Part shown: positions 33,620 through 42,186 of the stretch, piece after piece | Layout: every line of letters begins with the position of its first letter | Numbering within the stretch: the stretch's first letter is position 1 | Assembly: GCA_947628155.1 (NCBI GenBank) | Contig: CANQYQ010000004.1 | Coordinates: 1 to 42,362, forward strand | Length of the DNA: 42,362 bases | Source of the DNA: an uncultured Clostridia bacterium | Lineage (GTDB): Bacteria > Bacillota > Clostridia > UBA1381 | Direction: 5' to 3' | Position numbers and translations under genes: made by a program | Notes under the pieces: model-generated | Told to the model about the DNA's origin: nothing | Database searches by the model: none | The model's input: only the letters and a program-made list of their open reading frames with translations

Positions 33620-34660
33620 TCATATACACGGCCGTTTTGCCGTTTTTTCGGCTTTGATCACTCTGTACGCGGCCGCCTTATACAAACGGTTCTTAACAGC
33701 CAGCGCACAGCCGTCGTTTTCGCGGAACTCCGCGAAAACGATTTCTGTTCCGAGGCGGTCAAATTCACGGAGCGCGGCGAACAGATTTCTCGCGTACTCG
33801 GAGTTTTCATACCCGCCGTTTATCATAACCGCGTCATCGTATACCGCGCCGTACATAATAAGCACGCCGCATTTTTTGCCCTTATTTTCTGCGAGCAGCT
33901 CCTTGATTTTTGCCTGCACCGCGTCCTTTTCGCCCTCGACCACCGTGACCTGAGCCTCGGGCGCGTAATGCTTATATTTCATTCCCGGGCTTATGGGTTT
34001 CTCGTCCGGCGCAAGCGATGATAAAACATTTTTGTCGAGCCGTATATCCGGTACGACAGCCTTTAGCATATCATATGTCACGCCGCCGGGACGAAGCAGT
34101 ACAGGCGTGCCGCGCGTCGTATCCACTATCGTGGATTCCACGCCGACCTCGCATTGTCCGCCGTCTATCACGGCGTCTATGCGCCCGTTCATATCCTCCA
34201 AAACGTCGCGCGCCGTTGTCGGACTTGGTTTCCCCGAAATATTCGCGCTCGGCGCGGCTATCGGCACTCCCGCCGCCTTGATCAGCGCCCGTGCCGTCTC
34301 ATGCGACGGATAACGTACCGCAACGGTCGGCAGTCCCGCGGTAACTCCGTCGCTTATACGATCCCGCTTACGCAGAATAAGCGTCAGCGGCCCGGGCATA
34401 AACGCATCTATAAGCCGCCTCGCGTCGTCGGAAATATCCTCCGCCACGTCGTTTATCTGCTCCTTGGAGCATACGTGGACGATAAGCGGATTATCGGAGG
34501 GCCTGCCCTTCGCGGCGTAAATTTTCGCCGCCGCGTCCGCGTCGTATGCGGACGCGCCCAGTCCGTAAACTGTTTCCGTGGGGAACGCGGCAAGGCCGCC
34601 GCGCCGTATTATCTCCCCCGCTTCCGCAATATTGTCAATGGTTAAAAGCTTTGTTTCCAC
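33620..34660 (-). CDS. tsaC: L-threonylcarbamoyladenylate synthase, Sua5/YrdC type
   Basis: 346 residues from GTG at 34660, two bases after the upstream gene's stop and preceded by GGGAGGGG. The YrdC domain (~10-205) has PTETVYGLGASAYD, IYAAKGRPSDNPLIVHV, PSANISGKPSPT and STIVDTTRGTPVLLRPGG. The Sua5 C-terminal domain (~210-346) begins with the linker SPGMKYKHYAPEAQV. The protein makes threonylcarbamoyl-AMP from Thr, bicarbonate and ATP for tRNA t6A37 modification. The two-domain length is usual in Firmicutes (YwlC). It may be co-transcribed with the membrane protein upstream. Confidence 0.93.
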   Translation of the reverse strand: METKLLTIDNIAEAGEIIRRGGLAAFPTETVYGLGASAYDADAAAKIYAAKGRPSDNPLIVHVCSKEQINDVAEDISDDARRLIDAFMPGPLTLILRKRDRISDGVTAGLPTVAVRYPSHETARALIKAAGVPIAAPSANISGKPSPTTARDVLEDMNGRIDAVIDGGQCEVGVESTIVDTTRGTPVLLRPGGVTYDMLKAVVPDIRLDKNVLSSLAPDEKPISPGMKYKHYAPEAQVTVVEGEKDAVQAKIKELLAENKGKKCGVLIMYGAVYDDAVMINGGYENSEYARNLFAALREFDRLGTEIVFAEFRENDGCALAVKNRLYKAAAYRVIKAEKTAKRPCI

Positions 34661-34661
34661 A

Positions 34662-36779
34662 CTATTCCCCTCCCGCGGTCGTCCGGCGTATCACTGCCCG
34701 TACGCCTTTCGCGTTGCTCACGCTCGTATGGAGTACAAATCCGTCGTTATTTACGAAACGCTCCATTGTAGTGTTGTTGCCGTATGGGCACAGCACCCAA
34801 TACGGTTTATGACCGCTCATATTTTCAAGCATATCAAGCGTCGGTATATATACGTAATCCTCAACATAGTAATGATACGCTGTTTTTTCGAGATCATCCG
34901 CATTTTCGCGCGTAAAGTTCCAGTAATGGACATGATCTCCCGCAACCGCCACCGATTTGCGTTCCTGCGGCAATATTGCCGCGTTGGTGGTTTTCATAAG
35001 CCGGGCGCGCTCATCCTCGGTGAAATCCTTAAGGAACTCCGTGTTAAGCCATATTCTTAAATCGCTCTCCGTCCATGAATTATCCGACGCGTCAAACGGC
35101 ATATCCGCTATGGGTTTTTTGGTTACCAATATCTCGGTACCGTCGTTCAGACTCTCATATACCTCCCATACTATCGGCTCGCCTTCGTATGTTCCGAATA
35201 CCGTCTTTGGTTTTGGCGCGGCATAATTACAGCAAAAGGTCATTATAACCACCGCCGTAAGCGACAGTATTAAATTTCTTATTTTCATGTTAATGATCGT
35301 CAGAATACACACAGCGATAAGAATATCTATGCATGTGGTAAACAGAAACATATGCTTCGCTATATCCGCCTGTCCGTTGCCGATAATCGGGATCACAAGG
35401 TTTATCCATAAACCCAGCACAAGCACGTTAAAGCTGCCCATCATATAAATATTACGCTTAGGCTCGCTTTTAAACCGTTTGTAATAGAATATGTCAATAA
35501 TAACCGTATACGCGGTTATCAATATAAAGCCGATATACACTATAATAGGCGCAAACGGGAATTTTACCGAGGCTCTGAGCCTGCTCCACATACTCCACCG
35601 GTTCGTCATCTCCATAGGCACAGTCATCGAATTGCCGGAATTGGGCGGACGTATATACGCGGAATTTGAAATTGCCGTGCTCAGATTCTTAAACAGCCGC
35701 ACCGGGTGAAACACATAAAATATTACAAGATCCGTCTTTGAGACCTTGTCGTAAAAATCCTTCTCGAACTGCTCCGTGGTTATATCTATAGGATATTCGC
35801 CCTCATCCATGTATGCGGTTGTATTCGCAAGCGGCGCGTACTTTTCGTCTACGCCGAGGAATTTCAGATCCTTCTCTACTCGGCCGCTTTCCTTGACTAT
35901 GCCGTAGAATACCGACTGATACGTCGTGTCGCGCTGCATCCAGTCGGGCACACTTGAATAAAGCTGTATTATTGAGAATATGGCTACCAAAAACGCGGCT
36001 ATTACGCCAATCTTAAACAGCTTGTCGCGTCTGAGCACGAGCAGCGTAAGCGACAAGACGCAGACCATAACAGAATACGGGATATTGGCAAGCTTTGAGC
36101 CGGCAAAAAAATACAGTGCGATAAAGAAGCATATCACCTTCGGGATACTCGGCCTGCGGTATATAAGCAATCCCGACGCGATCAAAAGCATAAGCGACGT
36201 ATATTGCAGCGGTTCGCCGTAAAATGAATTGAAATAAAGAATATATCCCGCGTCGCAGAACATGAAAACGAATATTACAAATACCGCTACCCTCGTTTTT
36301 ATTCCGCTGTCGGCAAAAAACGTAAAAATTCCCCACGCGGCGACGGACAGCATAATAATATACAAAAGCGCGAGCCAGACAATGGAATACGCGTTTTCGC
36401 TCCTGCCCGCAATTATATTTGAAATATAATTTAGTGTTTTTGAAATCTTTATAAGCAAAAACTGCGGAGAGGAATAAATTTCCTTTTCATTGCTCGTATC
36501 CCACAGGCTTGCGAGCTTTTCGGAAAACGTATCGCCATCCGTTTTCATGCGATAGTCCTCCTTAAACAGGTACGCCGCGTTTGTATCATTACGATATTCG
36601 AGATTATTTACCAGAAGAACACGTCTGAAATCGCCGTTGTCCGACAAGCCTACGTCTTCCCCCGCAAAAAGCACAATAAAACAAAGCACGAAAACTATTG
36701 CCGCGCCCAAAATAGGAAATATTCTGCTTTGCGTGTCAGGCGATAACCGCCTTATATTGATTCGTTCTCTTATGTCCAT
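34662..36779 (-). CDS. GT-C-like multipass membrane protein fused to a DUF6273 domain
   Basis: 705 residues, RBS GAGGAAG. About ten hydrophobic segments fill residues ~20-520. After the first segment an acidic loop (GEDVGLSDNGDFRRVL) and later an aromatic/acidic loop (YFNSFYGEPLQYTS) resemble the catalytic loops of GT-C glycosyltransferases, including WsfD-like hexose transferases. Residues ~540-700 are an extracytoplasmic DUF6273-like domain (SWTESDLRIWLNTEFLKDF, GHKPYWVLCPYG, VRAVIRRTT). The combination suggests a glycan-modifying membrane enzyme with an outer recognition domain; the substrate is unknown. A terminator at 36794-36815 separates it from the yab cluster upstream, so it needs its own promoter. 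Confidence 0.65.
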   Translation of the reverse strand: MDIRERINIRRLSPDTQSRIFPILGAAIVFVLCFIVLFAGEDVGLSDNGDFRRVLLVNNLEYRNDTNAAYLFKEDYRMKTDGDTFSEKLASLWDTSNEKEIYSSPQFLLIKISKTLNYISNIIAGRSENAYSIVWLALLYIIMLSVAAWGIFTFFADSGIKTRVAVFVIFVFMFCDAGYILYFNSFYGEPLQYTSLMLLIASGLLIYRRPSIPKVICFFIALYFFAGSKLANIPYSVMVCVLSLTLLVLRRDKLFKIGVIAAFLVAIFSIIQLYSSVPDWMQRDTTYQSVFYGIVKESGRVEKDLKFLGVDEKYAPLANTTAYMDEGEYPIDITTEQFEKDFYDKVSKTDLVIFYVFHPVRLFKNLSTAISNSAYIRPPNSGNSMTVPMEMTNRWSMWSRLRASVKFPFAPIIVYIGFILITAYTVIIDIFYYKRFKSEPKRNIYMMGSFNVLVLGLWINLVIPIIGNGQADIAKHMFLFTTCIDILIAVCILTIINMKIRNLILSLTAVVIMTFCCNYAAPKPKTVFGTYEGEPIVWEVYESLNDGTEILVTKKPIADMPFDASDNSWTESDLRIWLNTEFLKDFTEDERARLMKTTNAAILPQERKSVAVAGDHVHYWNFTRENADDLEKTAYHYYVEDYVYIPTLDMLENMSGHKPYWVLCPYGNNTTMERFVNNDGFVLHTSVSNAKGVRAVIRRTTAGGE

Positions 36780-36793
36780 AGCTTCCTCTTATG

Positions 36794-36815
36794 AAAAAGG
36801 GCGGAAATTCCGCCC
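36794..36815 (-). terminator. Terminator of the yab/divIC cluster
   Basis: On the minus strand GGGCGGAA pairs with TTCCGCCC around a very short loop, then TTTTT. It lies just after the S1 protein stop and before the GT-C gene start. Confidence 0.8.
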
Positions 36816-36826
36816 AAATCAGTATA

Positions 36827-37270
36827 TTAACCGCGTCCTCTGCGGCTGTAGCCGCCCGAACGCTTCGATTCCGCGCTGCGGCGGAGTGTCTGCATTTTCT
36901 CGTCGCTTATCTGTTTAAACCTTGACAGCTTATCCTCAAACGACATCTGAGCGTCGTTATTTGCCGACCAGTCGAAATTGTCGGGGCGCGTGCTTTCGCT
37001 ATGCCTTGCGCGGCGGGTCCTCTTCCCCTTCGGGCCGCGGCTTACCGCACGTCTCATTGACAGGCTGATTTTGCCGCTGTCATCGATGCTTAGAACCTTG
37101 ACCTTGACCTTATCACCCTTTTTGACATGATTGTTTATATCCTCGACATACTCTTCCGAAATTTCAGAAATATGTATAAGTCCGGTTCTCTTGCCGCCCA
37201 GATCCACAAATGCTCCGAACGGCATTATTCCCGTTACCGTTCCTTCAATAATATCTCCGACCGATACCAT
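36827..37270 (-). CDS. yabR: S1-domain RNA-binding protein (YabR/GSP13-like)
   Basis: 147 residues. A single S1 OB-fold occupies residues ~1-75 (MVSVGDIIEGTVTGIMPFGA, GLIHISEISEEYV, VKVLSIDDSGKISLSMR). The tail is basic and low-complexity with Arg-rich runs, ending SGGYSRRGRG. S1 proteins bind RNA or ribosomes; in B. subtilis the homologous position next to divIC is yabR. It is the last gene of the cluster, with a terminator immediately after. Confidence 0.88.
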   Translation of the reverse strand: MVSVGDIIEGTVTGIMPFGAFVDLGGKRTGLIHISEISEEYVEDINNHVKKGDKVKVKVLSIDDSGKISLSMRRAVSRGPKGKRTRRARHSESTRPDNFDWSANNDAQMSFEDKLSRFKQISDEKMQTLRRSAESKRSGGYSRRGRG

Positions 37271-37287
37271 TTTTTCCCTCTTTTCCG

Positions 37288-37614
37288 TTATCGCTCCTGC
37301 GAAACGTCAATAAATATTTTTGAGTTGCTTTTTATAAGACCAAGCTTTTCCTCCGCAACCTTTTCAATATATTCATCGCTGCCTATACGTGTCATGAGCG
37401 CGTCCGTTTCACGCTGACGCGTCTTTTCATACTCTATGCTCTCACGAACCGAGACTATATTAAGCTTGTTTTCTTTTATCTGCGGTATCTGCATAACTCC
37501 CTTAAATATCATTAACGCGCACGCGGCAATAACAACCCATGTAAAAATGGATTTTTTATGCGTTACCGCGAAATGCACGATTTTTTCCTTCCAGCCAGCC
37601 ATAAAAATCTCCAT
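37288..37614 (-). CDS. divIC: Septum formation initiator DivIC (FtsL/FtsB-type)
   Basis: 108 residues from ATG 37614 (RBS GGGAGGA). A short cytosolic basic N-terminus, one membrane segment (IFTWVVIAACALMIFKGVM) and an extracellular coiled coil (ENKLNIVSVRESIEYEKTRQ) end with the VAEEKLGLIKS signature of FtsB/DivIC. The protein bridges FtsL and DivIB/FtsQ at the division septum. Position between yabQ and the S1 gene matches the canonical Firmicute order. Confidence 0.85.
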   Translation of the reverse strand: MEIFMAGWKEKIVHFAVTHKKSIFTWVVIAACALMIFKGVMQIPQIKENKLNIVSVRESIEYEKTRQRETDALMTRIGSDEYIEKVAEEKLGLIKSNSKIFIDVSQER

Positions 37615-37694
37615 AGCCTTTCCTCCCGCAAGTATAAGAACCTCCGACGCCTTTGCCGCGGGAAAGCAATATCCGCTTAACGTAAACCGTTACA

Positions 37695-38117
37695 TCAAGC
37701 ACCGCCGTTCTTCCTTTTCAAATGCCTTGCCATACCCTTAACAGGCGCTGTTATTATTTTATACAAAAATGAGCGCACTGTCAAGAGGATTTTATGAATC
37801 CTCTTGATTATTTTAACACATATCACGCTGATTGTCAAAAAAAATTTATAAACATACGCGCTTACCGTAAGAAAATACGCTGCCGCGCCTATGATAAAAC
37901 CCGCGAACTCGTATCCGCGCAGTTCTCCGGTATTAAGCTGCCAAAGGCTGTATATGACCGCCGCGCATACGATTGCCCAGTAAACGATGTCGGAAATAAT
38001 TACAATAACGTCATGTCTCCTGAGAACGTAATGTGCGCCGCGAAACGCGTCAAACAGCGCCGAGCAGAACGTTCCGCATACGCACATTCCCAAAAGGACC
38101 CATACCTCGCGCGTCAT
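37695..38117 (-). CDS. yabQ: Spore cortex biosynthesis protein YabQ
   Basis: 140 residues with several hydrophobic segments (WVLLGMCVCGTFCSALFDAF, IIVIISDIVYWAIVCAAVIY, GFIIGAAAYFLTVSAYVYKF), the YabQ family pattern, and a basic tail. In B. subtilis YabQ is a forespore-coat-associated membrane protein needed for cortex formation. Its ATG overlaps the YabP stop (ATGA). The presence of yabP-yabQ marks the organism as an endospore former or a recent descendant of one. Confidence 0.85.
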   Translation of the reverse strand: MTREVWVLLGMCVCGTFCSALFDAFRGAHYVLRRHDVIVIISDIVYWAIVCAAVIYSLWQLNTGELRGYEFAGFIIGAAAYFLTVSAYVYKFFLTISVICVKIIKRIHKILLTVRSFLYKIITAPVKGMARHLKRKNGGA

Positions 38118-38407
38118 TTTAGCAGACTATCCCAAAATCCGGTCTTCTGCTTCGTCTGATACTGTATCGAGTTTATGCTTCCGTTTATTTCCACATCACC
38201 GTCGTTTGTGTTGAGCCTGCTTATCGTAAGCCCCTCGCCCTTTACTGTCATAGCGCCCATATTGGTTTTAAGCTTAACCGCGCTGTCTGAAAATTCACTA
38301 ACGTCCGTCACGCCCGTCAGCGTCATCTTTGCTCTGTCATGAAGCTCCATGCTGTGTCCGGCGTTTGATACAGACCCCGCGAATTCCGCGCCCTTGACGA
38401 TTGCCAT
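38114..38407 (-). CDS. yabP: Sporulation protein YabP
   Basis: 97 residues from the ATG at 38407, placed 9 bases after AAGGGTGTG. The frame is open six codons further upstream, but that start lacks an RBS. The YabP/YqfC fold is seen in HSMELHDRAKMTLTGVTDVS, VKLKTNMGAMTVKGEGLTIS and LNTNDGDVEINGSI. YabP is required for spore cortex or coat attachment in B. subtilis. Its stop overlaps the YabQ start. Confidence 0.85.
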   Translation of the reverse strand: MAIVKGAEFAGSVSNAGHSMELHDRAKMTLTGVTDVSEFSDSAVKLKTNMGAMTVKGEGLTISRLNTNDGDVEINGSINSIQYQTKQKTGFWDSLLK

Positions 38408-38447
38408 ATTTATCACACCCTTCATGCTATAAATATGCCTGTTTTAT

Positions 38448-38690
38448 TCAGTTTATTACCTCGTAAAGCGCGGCCGCGTCATTTTTTAAAACGTGCTCGG
38501 CTATTGCCGTTATACGTACCTTTAATACGCGCTCGCCCATTTTTATCTCCATGACGTCACCTTCCTTAACATCGTATGACGCCTTTACAATTTTACCGTT
38601 TACCGATATTCTGCCCTGCGTGCACGCCTCATTCGCAACGCTTCTGCGCTTTATAAGCCTTGACACCTTTAAATATTTATCTATTCTCAT
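38448..38690 (-). CDS. S4-domain RNA-binding protein (Hsp15/YabO/RqcP-like)
   Basis: 80 residues. The S4 motif fills most of the chain (RIDKYLKVSRLIKRRSVANE, GRISVNGKIVKASYDVKEGD). Homologues in this yab position (YabO, also called RqcP) bind stalled 50S subunits and help ribosome quality control. GAGGTATAT precedes the ATG. It is separated from the HU gene by a terminator hairpin at 38704-38734, so it relies on readthrough or on a promoter not identified. Confidence 0.88.
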   Translation of the reverse strand: MRIDKYLKVSRLIKRRSVANEACTQGRISVNGKIVKASYDVKEGDVMEIKMGERVLKVRITAIAEHVLKNDAAALYEVIN

Positions 38691-38703
38691 ATATACCTCA
38701 TGT

Positions 38704-38734
38704 AAAAGAGGCTGTCCGAGAGACAGCCTCTTTT
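38704..38734. terminator. Bidirectional terminator after the HU gene
   Basis: AAAAGAGGCTGTC (38704-38716) pairs perfectly with GACAGCCTCTTTT (38722-38734), loop CGAGA. The T-run lies within the stem's 3' arm on the minus strand, and five T residues lie on the plus side. Confidence 0.75.
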
Positions 38735-38747
38735 TAATTTGCGGAAA

Positions 38748-39023
38748 TTATTTATTTACTGTATCCTTTAATGCCTTTCCTGCTTTGAATGCCGGAACCT
38801 TAGATGCCGCGATCGTGATCTCTTCACCCGTTCTGGGGTTCTTGCCCGTTCTCGCAGCTCTCGCTCTTGTTTCAAAAGTACCGAAACCTACAAGCTGAAC
38901 CTTATCCCCTGACTTAAGCGCATCCGTAATAATGCCTGTTACAGCATTTACCGCAGCCTCGGCGTCCTTCTTCGTTAAATCAGCCTCTTTGGCTACCGCC
39001 GCAATCAACTCTGATTTGTTCAT
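38748..39023 (-). CDS. hup: HU-family DNA-binding protein
   Basis: 91 residues, full HU length. [20 protein letters not shown] begins the helical dimer body. The DNA-grasping beta-arm with the conserved proline is [19 protein letters not shown] (Pro in GKNPRTGE) and the tail is [19 protein letters not shown] bends DNA and organises the nucleoid. It has its own promoter (39082-39110) and terminator, so it is expressed independently of the mazG and S4 genes that flank it. Confidence 0.95.
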   Translation of the reverse strand: MNKSELIAAVAKEADLTKKDAEAAVNAVTGIITDALKSGDKVQLVGFGTFETRARAARTGKNPRTGEEITIAASKVPAFKAGKALKDTVNK

Positions 39024-39081
39024 TGTTTTAATCCTCCTAAAAATAAATTAAATCTCTTCTTAAGATTTCTTACAGTAAAAT

Positions 39082-39110
39082 ATTTTAATACAAAACCCGT
39101 GTTATGTCAA
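39082..39110 (-). promoter_or_regulatory. Sigma-A promoter of the HU gene
   Basis: On the minus strand TTGACA (39110-39105) and TAAAAT (39087-39082) are 17 bp apart, a strong vegetative promoter for the gene starting at 39023. Confidence 0.65.
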
Positions 39111-39157
39111 TACTTTTTACGGCATTTAACGCTATATTTTCGCATTTTTAACATTTT

Positions 39158-39937
39158 TCATGCCATTTTCACGATATTCCACAGCTTATCAAGCTCTTCA
39201 TCATTCATTTTTGCCATATCCGCGCCCGATTTTCTGGATATATCTTCCATCTTTTCAAATCGTGAGATAAACTTATCCGTCGCCTTGTTCATAGCAATTT
39301 CCGGCTGAAGCGACAGCTTCCTCCCAAGATTTACCACGGAAAACAGCAGATCGCCGTACTCCTCTTCAATTCTTTCCGCATTCCCGGATTCAATCGCGCC
39401 GCGAAGTTCATCTGTTTCTTCCGTAAGCTTATCGAGTACCGGTTCGCTTTCACGCCAGTCAAACCCCACGCCGGATGCTTTTTTCTGCACCTTTGCCGCC
39501 CGCATAAGCGCCGGCAGATATCCGGGTACGTCTTTGAGCATCGCGGTATAGCTGTCGAGATTTTTCTCCTTCTTCTTATTCGTCTCCCATGTCGCATATG
39601 CTTCTTCGGCATTTCCCGCGTGATCCGAGCCAAACACATGCGTGTGGCGTGTTATAAGCTTTGTACATATTTCGTTGACTATATCATTATAGTCAAACGC
39701 GCCTCGCTCCTGCGCCATCACCGCGTGAAACGCCACCTGCAGAAGCACATCGCCAAGCTCGTTCGCAAACGCGCGGTCATCGCCGGAATCGAGCGCGTCT
39801 ATCGCCTCATAGCATTCCTCTATCATGTTATGCTTTATCGTCTCGTGCGTCTGCACCTTGTCCCACGGGCAGCCGTCAGGCTCACGCAGACGACGTATTA
39901 TAGCGAGTAAATCCTCTGTTGTGTATTGCTTATCCAT
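39158..39937 (-). CDS. mazG: Nucleoside triphosphate pyrophosphohydrolase MazG
   Basis: 259 residues from the ATG at 39937, since GAGG lies 8 bases before it; an ATG two codons earlier is too close to the RBS. Tandem MazG alpha-helical domains are seen: the first has REPDGCPWDKVQTHETIKHN and EECYEAIDAL...ELGDVLLQV (EExxE and ExxD metal sites), and the second TEETDELRGAIESG...EEYGDLLFSVVNLGR. It hydrolyses NTPs to NMP plus pyrophosphate. In Bacillus the matching gene is yabN. It heads the yab cluster, with a promoter at 39983-40011. Confidence 0.9.
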   Translation of the reverse strand: MDKQYTTEDLLAIIRRLREPDGCPWDKVQTHETIKHNMIEECYEAIDALDSGDDRAFANELGDVLLQVAFHAVMAQERGAFDYNDIVNEICTKLITRHTHVFGSDHAGNAEEAYATWETNKKKEKNLDSYTAMLKDVPGYLPALMRAAKVQKKASGVGFDWRESEPVLDKLTEETDELRGAIESGNAERIEEEYGDLLFSVVNLGRKLSLQPEIAMNKATDKFISRFEKMEDISRKSGADMAKMNDEELDKLWNIVKMA

Positions 39938-39982
39938 AATCATTACCTCTTTATTTTAACCATATTTTAAATTCTATACTAC

Positions 39983-40011
39983 ATTTTACCACATTTTTAT
40001 TCTTTTTACAA
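39983..40011 (-). promoter_or_regulatory. Promoter of mazG
   Basis: On the minus strand TTGTAA (40011-40006) and TAAAAT (39988-39983) are 17 bp apart, with the TGTGG extended -10 seen at several other promoters in the window. Confidence 0.5.
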
Positions 40012-40162
40012 GTCTGCATTTTAATCGGGATGCGGACAACCGAGTTGAGCCGGGTCTTTATATGCTTATCACATCAAATCAACCTTTCCTCATGCCGCAA
40101 AACATATAGCTCATATCCTTGCCTTTTGTCATAAAATGTGCTTTAAACAGCACGAAATGTTA

Positions 40163-40191
40163 TGGACACGGAATAAAAAATGTGGTAAAAT
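40163..40191 (+). promoter_or_regulatory. Promoter of the PAP2 gene
   Basis: TGGACA (40163-40168) and TAAAAT (40186-40191) are 17 bp apart with TGTGG before the -10. The start is near 40198. GGAAGGAG follows before the ATG at 40222. No gene is seen in 39944-40221 apart from the two divergent promoters. Confidence 0.5.
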
Positions 40192-40221
40192 ATACATATA
40201 AAAAAATGGAAGGAGATCATT

Positions 40222-41205
40222 ATGGACATTAATTATTTACTTATGCTGCAGAATTTCCGCGAGGCGACGGGCGGATTTCTCGACACATTTATGGAGCTTA
40301 TAACAAAACTCGGTGAAACGTCGGTCATTGTATTTTTTATAGGATTGGTGTATTGGGGTGTTAATAAGAAACAGGGTATATTTCTTATGTTTTCGCTTTA
40401 TACCAACAGAATAGTAAACGGCTTTATAAAAATAACGGCCTGCGCTTACCGCCCGTGGATACGCGACGCACGCATAACGCCCGTGCCGGAGGCTCAGGCT
40501 GACGCGACGGGATATTCGTTCCCAAGCGGACATACAGCAAACGCGGTAAGCGTATGGGGCGGACTTTCGGTTAATACAAAAGACGGTGTGAAGTTACCGA
40601 AGTGGTTTAGTATAGTGCTTATCATACTTCTTCTGCTGATAGGCTTTTCGAGAAACTACCTCGGAGTGCACACGCCGCAGGACGTTATCGTCGCGTTTAT
40701 TATAGGCGGCGCGGTGCTGTTTTTAATGGCGAAGCTCATGCCGATCATTGACGAGCGCCCGAATATGGATCTATGGGTAATGCTCGGCGGTGTGGCGCTT
40801 TGCGCGCTGCTGATACTGTACGCCGCGCTAAAGCCTTATCCGGTCGATTACGCGGCTGACGGCTCGGTAATAGTCGAAGGCTCGAAAATGGCAGTAGATT
40901 CATTTAAAAACGCCGGAATGGGAATAGGATTCTTCGTGGGTTGGTTCATTGAAAGACGGTTTATAAAATTCTCGACGGACAAAAGCAATACCGATAATAT
41001 TATAAGACTCATATTCTGTGTGTTTACATATACGCTGCTCGATAATTTTTCCGGAAACGCGGCAAGCGCGATAGCGGGCGCCGGATTGGGAGAGGGCTTC
41101 GCGAAAGCGCTTATGCAGTTCGTATGCGTGTTCTATTTCGTAGCCGGAGCGCCAGCGATTTCGGAGCTGATTTTAAAACTCGTACCAAAAAAGAACGGCC
41201 GATGA
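40222..41205 (+). CDS. PAP2-family membrane phosphatase
   Basis: 327 residues with about eight membrane segments. The three-part phosphatase signature is complete: K70-x6-RP (KITACAYRPW), PSGH (101-104, in SFPSGHTAN) and SR-x5-H-x3-D (SRNYLGVHTPQD, Ser143, Arg144, His150, Asp154). The catalytic pair is His104 and His150. PAP2 enzymes dephosphorylate lipid phosphates such as undecaprenyl or phosphatidylglycerol phosphates at the membrane outer face. The substrate here is not evident. Length and C-terminal helices resemble the Firmicute YbjG/BcrC-related group only loosely. Confidence 0.88.
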   Translation: MDINYLLMLQNFREATGGFLDTFMELITKLGETSVIVFFIGLVYWGVNKKQGIFLMFSLYTNRIVNGFIKITACAYRPWIRDARITPVPEAQADATGYSFPSGHTANAVSVWGGLSVNTKDGVKLPKWFSIVLIILLLLIGFSRNYLGVHTPQDVIVAFIIGGAVLFLMAKLMPIIDERPNMDLWVMLGGVALCALLILYAALKPYPVDYAADGSVIVEGSKMAVDSFKNAGMGIGFFVGWFIERRFIKFSTDKSNTDNIIRLIFCVFTYTLLDNFSGNAASAIAGAGLGEGFAKALMQFVCVFYFVAGAPAISELILKLVPKKNGR

Positions 41206-41243
41206 TTAAAGCGCCGCGCGGCAAATTCCTTGAATGATTTAAA

Positions 41244-41280
41244 AAAAAACAGACCAGCATTGATATGAGGTCTGTTTTTT
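41244..41280. terminator. Bidirectional terminator between PAP2 and the dipeptidase gene
   Basis: AAAAAACAGACC (41244-41255) and GGTCTGTTTTTT (41269-41280) form a 12-bp stem with a 13-base loop. A- and T-runs on both arms serve each convergent gene. Confidence 0.8.
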
Positions 41281-41287
41281 ATATTCA

Positions 41288-42046
41288 TCAGTTCGTTTCA
41301 ACGGATTCGTCGCTGACGGGGAAATCGAAATATGTATCGGTAAACGGTTCATCAGCAAGCGTGAAATGCCACCATTCCGTATCGAGCGGCTTAAATCCGT
41401 TGTCGACCATTATATCTCTCAGTATGTTTCTGTTCTGTATTTCCTCCGCCGTAAGTTCGCCGGTGTAATCGGGATGGGAAAGCTCGCCGAAATAATCGAA
41501 TGTGCCGCCCATGTCAAGCTCTTTACCCGTGTCCATATCAAACAGCGTCAAGTCGACCGTGCTGCCACGGCTGTGACCGGATTTGTCGGCGATGTAGCCT
41601 TGGTCAAATAACACCGACTTATCAAGCTCGGGATAGAAATATTTTTTCATTCTCGTATCGTCAATATCCTCCGCCCATTCGATAAAATTGTTTACGGCGG
41701 TCTGGGGCCGGTACGCGTCATAAATTTTGAGCATATACCCCTTGCTCTCTGCTTCGCTTGCCGCGTTTTTCAGCGCGGCCGCGGCCTCCTTTGTCAAAAG
41801 CGCGCACGGCTCTTCATACCCGTCGATTCTGTCACCGACAAAATTGTATGTAGAATAGTACCTTATTTCAAGTATCACGTCGGGGATCTCCTCAGCAAGG
41901 GAAACAAAATCCGACGCGTCGGTCGATACCATGCTTTCAGCTTGAACGCCGCCGGAAGAAGCGGGATCGGTGCTTGACGCGGCGCATGAGGACAACACTG
42001 CCGCCGCTGCCGATAAAACTGCAATATTAATCATTTTTTTAAACAT
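41288..42046 (-). CDS. VanX-type D-Ala-D-Ala dipeptidase lipoprotein (peptidase M15D)
   Basis: 252 residues, RBS AGGAGATG. The N-terminus is a lipoprotein signal peptide with lipobox VLSSC (Cys21), then a Ser/Thr-rich spacer. The catalytic pattern of VanX is intact: Arg113 (YDAYRP), His158 and Asp165 (SGHSRGSTVDLTL) and Glu224/His227 (EWWHF). It should cleave D,D-dipeptides outside the membrane. No vanHA genes are nearby, and secretion fits peptidoglycan recycling or lysis roles rather than cytosolic resistance VanX. A duplicated signal-peptide remnant lies directly upstream. Confidence 0.88.
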   Translation of the reverse strand: MFKKMINIAVLSAAAAVLSSCAASSTDPASSGGVQAESMVSTDASDFVSLAEEIPDVILEIRYYSTYNFVGDRIDGYEEPCALLTKEAAAALKNAASEAESKGYMLKIYDAYRPQTAVNNFIEWAEDIDDTRMKKYFYPELDKSVLFDQGYIADKSGHSRGSTVDLTLFDMDTGKELDMGGTFDYFGELSHPDYTGELTAEEIQNRNILRDIMVDNGFKPLDTEWWHFTLADEPFTDTYFDFPVSDESVETN

Positions 42047-42079
42047 ATCAACATCTCCTTGTTATACCTAAATCCGGTC

Positions 42080-42174
42080 GTTTGAATTACGGGATCGGCG
42101 CTTGACGCGGCGGACGAAATAATCGCCGCCGCAAACGCCGCTATAAACGGTTTTCGGTTAACTATCTTTTTACC
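42080..42174 (-). pseudogene. Remnant of a duplicated signal-peptide coding segment
   Basis: On the minus strand one frame reads KKIVNRKPFIAAFAAA then IISSAASSADP. This parallels the dipeptidase start KKMINIAVLSAAAA then VLSSCAASSTDP. At DNA level GGGATCGGCGCTTGACGCGG (42101-42120 region) repeats GGGATCGGTGCTTGACGCGG inside the dipeptidase gene. No start codon or RBS is present, so it appears to be the decayed 5' end of a paralogue. Confidence 0.55.
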
Positions 42175-42186
42175 GGCAAAATGTAT

